Assembly (NCBI GenBank): GCA_947254205.1
Contig: CAMYCE010000075.1
Location: forward strand, 1 to 10,438
Direction of reading: 5' to 3'
Length of the DNA: 10,438 bases
From: an uncultured Prevotellaceae bacterium
GTDB lineage: Bacteria > Bacteroidota > Bacteroidia > Bacteroidales > Muribaculaceae
Made by a program: the position numbers and the translations under genes. This document shows, piece by piece, positions 1 to 5,788 of the stretch (position 1 is its first letter; every line of letters begins with the position of its first letter). A model generated the notes under the pieces. The model searched no databases, was not told the DNA's origin, and saw only the letters and a program-made list of their open reading frames with translations.

Positions 1-50
1 AGGAAAAGCCTAAGATATTTTCTTATTGCGACCTAATGACCGATTGGGGA

Positions 51-1337
51 TTATTGGGTGTAGAAGTCGATGAGTTGCTTGATGGCGCGTGTGCATACAG
101 GGCAAAAATCGGGATTCTTGTTGGTGCGCATTCGGCAGTCCACGCTTGGGCGATACACGCCCTTCAGGCTATAGCCAGCCCCTTCATATGCTCCAATAGT
201 GCCGGCTTTCACCTCATTTTCGGGAGTGGGAATTGGAGTGCCTTCGGTCACCATGTCGGCCCATTTGCTCTTGAAGTTGGCAAGTGTGGTGAGATTAGGT
301 TCCCAAGGCTCGATTGATGATGGATAGATAGGGTTTTCTTCGGTTTCATAGGCATATTCATCGCCCAATCCGGCAAAGCTATGTCCAAACTCATGCACCA
401 CCACAGGCTTGAAGTGCTTGTGATGGGTAGAGGTGAGGTTGTAGCTGTTTAAGATGCCCCCACCGCCATATCGGTCGCTATTCACGAGCACAATGATGTG
501 CTCATAGGGGATTCCTGCCAGCAAGTTGTGCATGTCTTTGAGATGCAGTGTGGTGAGGTAGCGATTGCTATAGAAAGTGTCGAAGTGGGAGTGTAGAGCT
601 GTGTTTTTCCAAATTCCCTTTGAAGGCTCTGAGGTGCCACTTTCTTGTGAAACAGCCTCGACTGCCACAATGTTAAATTGATGGCGCATCGATTTAAATG
701 GCTCATAGGCAAAAAGGGCCTCCATGGCCGATTGGGCATCGGCACGAAACAGTGGCATCTCGCTTGCCGTGTAGCCCTCGGCAATATAGGCAATGTTGAT
801 GCAATGTGTGGTGTCGTGGGCAGTTTGCAGGGTGCGATAGGGAGTGGCCGGCTTGTGGCCGGCTTTGCGTATGAGAATGTCGGTGGGCACCACTTGATGG
901 GTGAGGCTTGCCATGGTGTTGTGATAGTTGTTGAGCAGTTCAATGGTCACTATGGCTGTGTCGCGTGGCATGGGCATGAGTAGCACGGTTTCAAACGACT
1001 TGCTCGTTGCCTGCGCTTCGGGCGATGAGAGCCACTCTTGAAATAGAGTGGAAAAGCATTGACGGTAAATCACTTGCCCTGTTTTGTGGTCGCGCATGGT
1101 GATTTCGCCGCTGCCATGCACTGGCACTTGGGCAAGGCGTGAGCGCTTGCCATGCCACCCCGGCACGCTCACAAGTTGGTCGAGATAGATGGCTTGACTC
1201 TTGCTGTTGCCTGCCATTTGATAGTCGAGTCGCAAAGTTTGACCATCAAAAAACTGGTCGAAATTTTGGGCTGTTGTTGTGCTCCTGGTGGCGAAAAGTG
1301 CAAGCAGTGAGAAGAGTAGAGTTGTTGATTTATTCAT
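51..1337 (-). CDS. Secreted M64 family zinc metallopeptidase
   Basis: Predicted exported zinc endopeptidase of the M64 (IgA peptidase) family. The protein has 428 residues. A signal peptide covers about residues 1-23 (basic MNKS start, hydrophobic LLFSLLALFA, likely cut after TTA and before Q24). Residues about 25-150 match the beta-rich N-terminal domain found in front of many Bacteroidales M64 enzymes, and about 170-428 are catalytic. The zinc site is clear: HEFGHSFAGLGDEY, with His315 and His319 as ligands, Glu316 as general base and Asp326 as the probable third ligand. Cys401, Cys412 and Cys415 lie in a conserved-looking C-terminal stretch (CRMR...FCPVC) and may form a disulphide. There is no lipobox and no sorting tail, so a periplasmic or freely secreted protein is expected. 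It sits downstream of a terminator-like hairpin and is probably transcribed separately from the HIT gene. The family is named after an IgA-cleaving clostridial enzyme; IgA as substrate here is not supported by the sequence. Family call firm, substrate unknown. Confidence 0.92.
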   Translation of the reverse strand: MNKSTTLLFSLLALFATRSTTTAQNFDQFFDGQTLRLDYQMAGNSKSQAIYLDQLVSVPGWHGKRSRLAQVPVHGSGEITMRDHKTGQVIYRQCFSTLFQEWLSSPEAQATSKSFETVLLMPMPRDTAIVTIELLNNYHNTMASLTHQVVPTDILIRKAGHKPATPYRTLQTAHDTTHCINIAYIAEGYTASEMPLFRADAQSAMEALFAYEPFKSMRHQFNIVAVEAVSQESGTSEPSKGIWKNTALHSHFDTFYSNRYLTTLHLKDMHNLLAGIPYEHIIVLVNSDRYGGGGILNSYNLTSTHHKHFKPVVVHEFGHSFAGLGDEYAYETEENPIYPSSIEPWEPNLTTLANFKSKWADMVTEGTPIPTPENEVKAGTIGAYEGAGYSLKGVYRPSVDCRMRTNKNPDFCPVCTRAIKQLIDFYTQ

Positions 1338-1346
1338 GAAAAGGTG

Positions 1347-1363
1347 GTTTAATCAAATTAAAC
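1347..1363. repeat. 17-base palindrome just upstream of the M64 start
   Basis: The bases GTTTAAT and ATTAAAC form a perfect 7-base-pair inverted repeat around a 3-base centre. It ends 9 bases before the M64 start codon and shares four bases (1360-1363) with the terminator stem, so the two RNA folds exclude each other. It could be an operator, a hairpin over the ribosome binding region, or chance in an A/T-rich gap. Confidence 0.4.
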
Positions 1364-1394
1364 GCCTCACCGCGAGTGTGCAGTGGGGCGTTTT
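1360..1394 (-). terminator. Probable intrinsic terminator after the HIT gene
   Basis: Read on the minus strand, an arm at 1393-1383 (AAACGCCCCAC) pairs with one at 1370-1360 (GTGAGGCGTTT) across a 12-base loop; there is a single A-C mismatch inside the stem. The stem is followed by a T-rich run (TTTAATTTGATT). It begins about 33 bases after the HIT stop codon and ends some 20 bases before the M64 start, so it should separate the two genes. Its distal arm overlaps a second small palindrome at 1347-1363. Confidence 0.55.
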
Positions 1395-1426
1395 GGTGTG
1401 TTTTGTTTGATGTGTTGTGAGAGAAT

Positions 1427-1825
1427 TTAAAGTTTGTTGAACTCGGCTTGCACCTTGCTTGCAATTTCGGCCATTTGCTCGGCTGGCAATTGCTTTTTGT
1501 TGTGAAAATCCATGTCGCTCTCTTGGCTGATGGGCACAAGATGAATGTGGCAGTGGGGCACTTCAAGCCCAATCACAGCCACTCCAATGCGCTTGCATGG
1601 CACGGTGGCTTTGAGAGCTATTGCCACCTTGTGGGCAAATTGCCACAGGGCGGTATATTCCTCGCTACCAAGGTCAAAAATGTAGTTTTCTTCACGCTTG
1701 GGTATCACCAAAGTGTGACCGGCATTCACCGGATTGATGTCGAGAAAGGCATAAAAATCCTTGCTCTCGGCACACTTGTAGCTTGGAATTTCTCCTGCCA
1801 CGATTTTAGTGAAGATTGATGCCAT
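1427..1825 (-). CDS. HIT family nucleotide hydrolase
   Basis: Small cytoplasmic protein of the histidine triad superfamily, which hydrolyses or transfers nucleotides (typically nucleoside phosphoramidates or dinucleoside polyphosphates). It has 132 residues, normal for single-domain bacterial HIT proteins. The N-terminus (FTKIVAGEIP at residues 5-14, then the FLDINPVNAGHTLVIPK block at 27-43) is typical of the HinT-like branch. The triad is HCHIHLVP, with His91, His93 and His95; the middle of the HxHxH set is followed by the expected hydrophobic residues, so the active site is complete. The tail after residue 100 is longer and more charged than in minimal HinT proteins. It starts 24 bases after the greA stop and should be co-transcribed with it from the promoter at 2442-2412. 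The physiological substrate cannot be told from sequence. Confidence 0.93.
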   Translation of the reverse strand: MASIFTKIVAGEIPSYKCAESKDFYAFLDINPVNAGHTLVIPKREENYIFDLGSEEYTALWQFAHKVAIALKATVPCKRIGVAVIGLEVPHCHIHLVPISQESDMDFHNKKQLPAEQMAEIASKVQAEFNKL

Positions 1826-1829
1826 AGTT

Positions 1830-1842
1830 TATATATATATAT
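1830..1842. repeat. Short TA dinucleotide tract between greA and the HIT gene
   Basis: An uninterrupted run of alternating T and A fills most of the 24-base gap between greA and the HIT start codon. Such tracts are prone to length slippage, and here a change would alter the spacing or openness of the HIT translation start. It may equally be a neutral A/T-rich start region, as is usual in Bacteroidetes. Confidence 0.6.
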
Positions 1843-1849
1843 GAAGGGT

Positions 1850-2320
1850 TTAAATCGATATTTCAAGAATCTTGAATCTCATTTTGCCGGCTGGAGCCTG
1901 CACTTCAACCTCTTCGCCCACTTTGTGGCCCAACAAGCCCTTGGCAATGGGGGTGGTAATCGAGATTTTGCCCTCGCGCAGGTTGGCTTCGGTTTCGCTC
2001 ACCACTGTATAGGTCATTTGTGCATTATTGTTCATGTTCAAGATGGTCACTTTGTTCATGAGCTGCACCTCATCGGTTTGCAGTTTGCTCTCGTCGATGA
2101 TGCGTGCTGTGGCAACCAAGGTTTTGAGTTCCGAAATTTTTGCTTCGAGCATGCCTTGACGCTCCTTGGCGGCATCATATTCGGCATTTTCAGAGAGATC
2201 TCCTTTTTCGCGGGCTTCTTGAATGGCACGCACAACCTCAGGACGCTCTTCGTTTTCAAGACGGTTGAGCTCGGCCATCTTTTTGTCGTAGCCGTCTTTT
2301 GTCATATAGCAAATAGCCAT
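1850..2320 (-). CDS. greA: Transcription elongation factor GreA
   Basis: Transcript cleavage factor that binds the RNA polymerase secondary channel and stimulates cutting of backtracked RNA so that stalled complexes can resume. The 156 residues match the usual length (about 158 in E. coli). Residues 1-77 form the N-terminal coiled coil; its tip carries GDLSENAEYDAAKERQ, with the acidic pair Asp41 and Glu44 that coordinates the catalytic magnesium. Residues about 80-156 form the FKBP-like domain with the GREA-type block ITTPIAKGLLGHKVGEEVEV. The chosen start gives MAICYMTKDGYDKK; Met6 is a possible alternative start, since many family members begin only a few residues before the MT.EGY block. 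It is the first gene of a two-gene unit with the HIT hydrolase and has a strong Bacteroidetes-type promoter upstream. Confidence 0.97.
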   Translation of the reverse strand: MAICYMTKDGYDKKMAELNRLENEERPEVVRAIQEAREKGDLSENAEYDAAKERQGMLEAKISELKTLVATARIIDESKLQTDEVQLMNKVTILNMNNNAQMTYTVVSETEANLREGKISITTPIAKGLLGHKVGEEVEVQAPAGKMRFKILEISI

Positions 2321-2411
2321 AGTCAGTTTCTTTTAGTCATTAGTAAAAAGCAGAAGAATCTCATTCAAAATCTGAGACTCCTCGCTGTTCATTATTCTTT
2401 ATTATTTATGA

Positions 2412-2442
2412 CAAAGATAGTAACTATTTTCTGGCTTTCAAA
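2412..2442 (-). promoter_or_regulatory. Bacteroidetes-type promoter for greA
   Basis: On the minus strand, TTTG at 2442-2439 is followed by a 19-base spacer and TATCTTTG at 2419-2412. This matches the known primary sigma consensus of Bacteroides (-33 TTTG, -7 TAnnTTTG) at every fixed position and with the expected spacing. A transcript start a few bases below 2412 would give a leader of about 85 bases before the greA start codon. No stable long hairpin was seen in that leader. The 2321-2481 gap holds no convincing gene. Confidence 0.75.
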
Positions 2443-2451
2443 CACAAACAG

Positions 2452-2466
2452 AAAGGAATTTCCTTT
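2452..2466. repeat. Small palindrome between flippase stop and greA promoter
   Basis: AAAGGAA and TTCCTTT flank a single base, giving a near-perfect 15-base palindrome. It lies 16 bases after the flippase stop and about 10 bases upstream of the greA -33 box. As RNA it can only form a weak 5-base-pair hairpin followed on the minus strand by a T- and G-rich run, so it would be a poor terminator. A regulator site for the greA promoter is the other option. No better terminator for the flippase operon was found in this gap. Confidence 0.3.
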
Positions 2467-2481
2467 TTTCAGTAAAATTAA

Positions 2482-3939
2482 CTAATTGCTTTGGCGATTT
2501 GGCTTGTGCCCCCAAAATTGTCTTTTTAATTGCATCACACACACAATGAGCGAGGTTGTGGCAATGGCAATAGCCACAGCTTGCCACCGGAGTTGAACTG
2601 CTGCAAGTGTGAGCAAGCTCACTGCAAGGGCCCATGCCATGTTGAGCAAGCAAGAGGGAATGAGCTTGAGCCCATAGGTGCGACGATACACCACCCACAC
2701 AATGGAGGTGTAGACGATATACCACACCACAAACGAGAAGCCCAGCCCATTCAAGCCCCAATGTTGATAGAAGGTGATGTTGATCACGAGTTCAACCACT
2801 GCACTCAGGCTTTCGGTGATGAGGTAGATTTTTCCATCGCCTTTGGCAAGAATCACAAAGGCAATGCACCACGATAGTGCTCTGAAGATAGTGCCCACCA
2901 TAATCCATGAGGCAAAGGTGGTGATGGCATAAAAATCGCTAGTGTAGAGCAACCACACAATGAGTTCTCTGAAAATCATGAACAAGGCCGCCACTGGTGC
3001 CATGAGCATCATCACGATGTTGATTTCTTGCGACACATAGGCTTGCAGGCGTATTTTGCTGTGTATCACCTTGGAAAGGCGCGGGTAGTATTCCATGCCC
3101 AAGGCTGTGAGTATGAGCCCCGTGTATTTATACACCAGCGTGTAGCCTGCTTGATATAGGCCCACTTCGTGGGTGCTCTCGTTCATGTTGAGCCAAGCGT
3201 TGAAGGCATAGCCTGCCAAAATAGTCACAAAGTTGCCTATGGTCATGTAGATGCCAAGTTTCACAAATCCCTTGCCCAGTTGCCATGAGTCGCTCATGTT
3301 GCTCTTGGTGGAAGCATAGTTGCGATGTCTAAACAGATAGGCAAACAGGGCGTTGCCACTGGCATAGGCTATAATTGAGGGCAAAATGCTATTTTCACGC
3401 AAGTAGTAGAAAAGGGGTATCGACACCACAAGGCCAAACACCGACCCCCAAATGGTGACATGGGCGAGTCGCTTGAGTTGTGCCATGCCTTGCAAAATGG
3501 CATATTCCCCGTTGGTGAGCGTGACCAATAGAATGGCTATCGACAACACGATGAATCCCCACACTTGGCTGTCGTTGCCAAAGGTCCACTGGCTGAGCTG
3601 TGGCGCGAGCATGAGGGTGAGAGTGGCGCCCAATAGGCCCAGCCACAGCGACCATCGCCTCACGGCTGCGACCATGCGAGCAATGAGCGATTCTTGTCCT
3701 TGCTCTTGAGCCAGCGAGAGGTCGCGCACACTGCTTTGCCTGATGCCCAGCCCACTGGCTGTGTTGATGGTTTCCATGGCTTGGTTGAAAAGGCTGAAGA
3801 GTCCCACCCCCACAGGGCCAATCAACAAAGCCACGAGCTTGGTGCGGATGATGGCACACAGTATTCCTGCAACTTGAACTCCACCAAAGAGTCCCACGGC
3901 TTTGAGGGCCATGCGCGAAATGCTGTTGCTTTGTGCCAT
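2482..3939 (-). CDS. Polysaccharide flippase (Wzx/MOP family)
   Basis: Predicted multi-pass inner-membrane flippase of the MOP exporter superfamily, of the type that moves undecaprenyl-linked O-antigen or other glycan repeat units to the periplasmic face. The protein has 485 residues from this start and about 12-14 hydrophobic segments throughout. The N-terminus (ALKAVGLFGGVQVAGIL, then a GPVGVGLFSLFNQ turn at about 41-53 and GLGIRQSSVRDL) closely resembles the WzxE-like O-antigen translocases, more than the MATE drug exporters. I chose the ATG at 3939 because it lies one base after the TAG stop of the preceding acyltransferase and begins the flippase homology. The same frame stays open back to 4104, but that extension overlaps the upstream gene and looks nothing like a flippase N-terminus. 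The one-base junction suggests translational coupling. The transported glycan is unknown; no glycosyltransferases lie in the window. Confidence 0.88.
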   Translation of the reverse strand: MAQSNSISRMALKAVGLFGGVQVAGILCAIIRTKLVALLIGPVGVGLFSLFNQAMETINTASGLGIRQSSVRDLSLAQEQGQESLIARMVAAVRRWSLWLGLLGATLTLMLAPQLSQWTFGNDSQVWGFIVLSIAILLVTLTNGEYAILQGMAQLKRLAHVTIWGSVFGLVVSIPLFYYLRENSILPSIIAYASGNALFAYLFRHRNYASTKSNMSDSWQLGKGFVKLGIYMTIGNFVTILAGYAFNAWLNMNESTHEVGLYQAGYTLVYKYTGLILTALGMEYYPRLSKVIHSKIRLQAYVSQEINIVMMLMAPVAALFMIFRELIVWLLYTSDFYAITTFASWIMVGTIFRALSWCIAFVILAKGDGKIYLITESLSAVVELVINITFYQHWGLNGLGFSFVVWYIVYTSIVWVVYRRTYGLKLIPSCLLNMAWALAVSLLTLAAVQLRWQAVAIAIATTSLIVCVMQLKRQFWGHKPNRQSN

Positions 3940-3940
3940 G

Positions 3941-4882
3941 CTACAAGTCGATTTGATAGGTGTTATACACGATGCCACGACCACCCAGCCTCGATTTTTG
4001 TTGCACAAGCCCCTCATTGAGAATGGTGCCATGTGCCTCGTTGGAGATACCAAAGTCAAAATAGGCAAGTCCACGATGTTGGGCCTCCTTGATGAGATGG
4101 TCAAAGAGCATGGGCAGGGCTTTCATCTCTCGCCCCTTGTGGTTGGAGGCAATGTATTGGCAGTGGGCAACTTGGCCGGTGTAGAAGACAACCACTCCTG
4201 CCACCATGTCACCATCGCGCATGGCGGTGTAGAGCTTGATGTTTTGTGGGAAACGGCTGTGTAGCAACTTGAGTTCTTCTAAGCTGTGCACGGGGTGGGT
4301 GCTGTGGTGCTCTTGTAGCACGTTGTCGAGCAAGTGCCAATATTGCTCCCAGTCGTCGCTTTCTTTCACTTCAACGCCGGCTTTGGCTGCAAGATTCAGC
4401 GCGCTTTTATTGCCACGGTCGAAGGGGAGTGGGGCATTGAGTGCAATGGTGGTTGAGAGGTTGCTCTCGATGAGGCGAGCTTGATGTCGAAACAGGGCAT
4501 AGAGGTCTTCTTCGGCAGGATAGCTATGATAGATGTGGGGCACAGGCTTGTAGACAAGTGTTTCAAAGCCGTGTTCTCGTGCCCAGTGGCAACCTGCTGT
4601 CATGATGTGAAGCATGATGACAGCGTCAAAGTGCTTGAGTGGCACAAGCCAACCGCCATAGGTGAGCCCTTGATGTGAATAGAGCACACGACCTTGAGCA
4701 TTGGCAGGCATCACGGCCATGAGTTTGCCTTTGTGCCATGCCATGAGCGAGCAGTCGGCAAAACGATCGCTGTGATAGTCCATGAAGCCACGGTTAAACA
4801 AGAATGTGGCATTGCGTGTGCAAGCTATAAACTCGTTCCACCGCTTTGACTCGTTGTGGCTATATTGCGTGATTTCTATCAT
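3941..4882 (-). CDS. FemAB-like / GNAT-fold acyltransferase
   Basis: Predicted cytoplasmic acyltransferase of the GNAT superfamily, closest in pattern to two-domain FemAB/BioF2-like proteins that move an aminoacyl or acyl group onto an amino group of cell-wall or glycan precursors. It has 313 residues. The first half (about 1-145) carries the degenerate GNAT domain; the second (about 150-313) ends in the typical FemAB block: YFDFGISN at 274-281, then LNEGLVQQKSRLGG at 288-301, where a lysine and glycines precede the final strand. There is no signal peptide or membrane segment. It follows the DUF4292 lipoprotein by 18 bases and precedes the flippase by one base, which points to action on the glycan or lipid carrier that the flippase handles. 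The donor (acetyl-CoA or aminoacyl-tRNA) and acceptor cannot be read from sequence. Fold call good, function inferred. Confidence 0.75.
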   Translation of the reverse strand: MIEITQYSHNESKRWNEFIACTRNATFLFNRGFMDYHSDRFADCSLMAWHKGKLMAVMPANAQGRVLYSHQGLTYGGWLVPLKHFDAVIMLHIMTAGCHWAREHGFETLVYKPVPHIYHSYPAEEDLYALFRHQARLIESNLSTTIALNAPLPFDRGNKSALNLAAKAGVEVKESDDWEQYWHLLDNVLQEHHSTHPVHSLEELKLLHSRFPQNIKLYTAMRDGDMVAGVVVFYTGQVAHCQYIASNHKGREMKALPMLFDHLIKEAQHRGLAYFDFGISNEAHGTILNEGLVQQKSRLGGRGIVYNTYQIDL

Positions 4883-4900
4883 GTTTCAAAAGTGCAAGCT

Positions 4901-5785
4901 CTATTTATTATTCAACATGTAGAGCAAGCTGGTGCCTGCCACTCGTTTATATTTTTTGCCGGGCAGTGTGGTGTCGATTTTCACAGCTCCATTCCATGAG
5001 AGGTTACTATATTTGAGGTTGAGCGTGAAGTCTTTGGCATTGAGTTGGGTTGCAATGTGAATGTTTTGTGCCACATTGCCTGCCATGGTGCATTTCACAT
5101 TGCTATAGTTCACGGCATAGGCCGAGTTACCTGCTACTGCTTGGGCTGGCACAACCTCGGCCGACAGAATGTGTTGCTTGCTGTCGAAACTAAAGCGATA
5201 GCTAAACTCTTTGTATTGCTTGATGGGGGTGAGCAAGTGCCCGCCATTGGCCGTTGGGCTTGTGTTGAAAAGCTCAGCATTTTGCGCGCTCAATGTGCCG
5301 GCTCCCAGCACAAAGGGGCGACCCAAAAAAATGTCTTGCAGGGTGTTGACATCGGCTGGAATGCCACCCGTGATGAGTTTCACATTCTCGCACAGGTAAC
5401 GCTTGTGCAACTTGTCGACCACAATGAGCGTGTCGCCAGTAATCATTATTTTGGCCACTTCAACAAGCCCGAAAGGGCGTATGGAGATGTAGATGCTCTT
5501 GCCCTTGATCATGCGCATTTGCATCGACGACGACATCGACACGCCACCGTCCAATTCTACCGAGCCACTGGCTTGCAAGGTGTTCCAGTTCAAGAATGTT
5601 GTGGACATTTGCTGTGCAACATTGGGTTGTGTGGTTGGTGCTTGCGAGGTTGCAGTGTTGCCGGCTTGGGTGTTGGGCTGTGGTTGGCTTGTTGCAGCGG
5701 GGGCTACGACAGCACGATGAGTGCCACAGGCAGCGACAAATGCTATTGCCACAAGGGCTATGATTGATGTTGCGAGGTGTTTCAT
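4901..5785 (-). CDS. DUF4292 outer-membrane lipoprotein
   Basis: Predicted lipoprotein of the Bacteroidetes family DUF4292, 294 residues. The signal peptide ends in a lipobox VAAC with Cys20 as the lipidated residue; the next residues (GTHR) lack an aspartate, so outer-membrane sorting is plausible. Residues 21-58 are a low-complexity linker rich in Ala, Thr, Gln and Pro. From about residue 60 comes the globular domain, which starts with a strand pair (LNWNTLQASGSVELDG) and continues as alternating beta strands with the segment IRPFGLVEVAKIMITGDTL; this architecture resembles LolA/LolB-type lipoprotein-binding folds, to which I recall the family being related. It begins 3 bases after the TPR stop, so the two are almost certainly co-translated from one message. 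Biochemical role unknown; binding a lipid or a lipidated partner at the outer membrane is an inference from fold. Confidence 0.85.
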   Translation of the reverse strand: MKHLATSIIALVAIAFVAACGTHRAVVAPAATSQPQPNTQAGNTATSQAPTTQPNVAQQMSTTFLNWNTLQASGSVELDGGVSMSSSMQMRMIKGKSIYISIRPFGLVEVAKIMITGDTLIVVDKLHKRYLCENVKLITGGIPADVNTLQDIFLGRPFVLGAGTLSAQNAELFNTSPTANGGHLLTPIKQYKEFSYRFSFDSKQHILSAEVVPAQAVAGNSAYAVNYSNVKCTMAGNVAQNIHIATQLNAKDFTLNLKYSNLSWNGAVKIDTTLPGKKYKRVAGTSLLYMLNNK

Positions 5786-5788
5786 TCT

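Noticed and set aside
11..25. A short TAAGA/TCTTA inverted repeat after the M64 gene as a terminator
   Set aside because: Five A/T-rich base pairs are too weak, and the region is cut by the window edge.
51..1337. Naming the M64 protein an IgA protease that attacks host antibody
   Set aside because: The family name comes from one clostridial enzyme. Nothing in this sequence shows IgA specificity.
1841..2485. A 214-codon open frame on the plus strand
   Set aside because: It is antisense to greA, which is unmistakable, and it runs through the greA promoter region; the product has no family resemblance.
3940..4104. A 55-codon N-terminal extension of the flippase frame
   Set aside because: It lies inside the acyltransferase gene in another frame, has no flippase-like or membrane character, and a better start exists one base after the acyltransferase stop.
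5045..5767. A 240-codon open frame on the plus strand
   Set aside because: It is antisense to the DUF4292 lipoprotein gene and its composition (many Cys, His and Gly) is that of a reverse-frame shadow; there is no recognisable domain.
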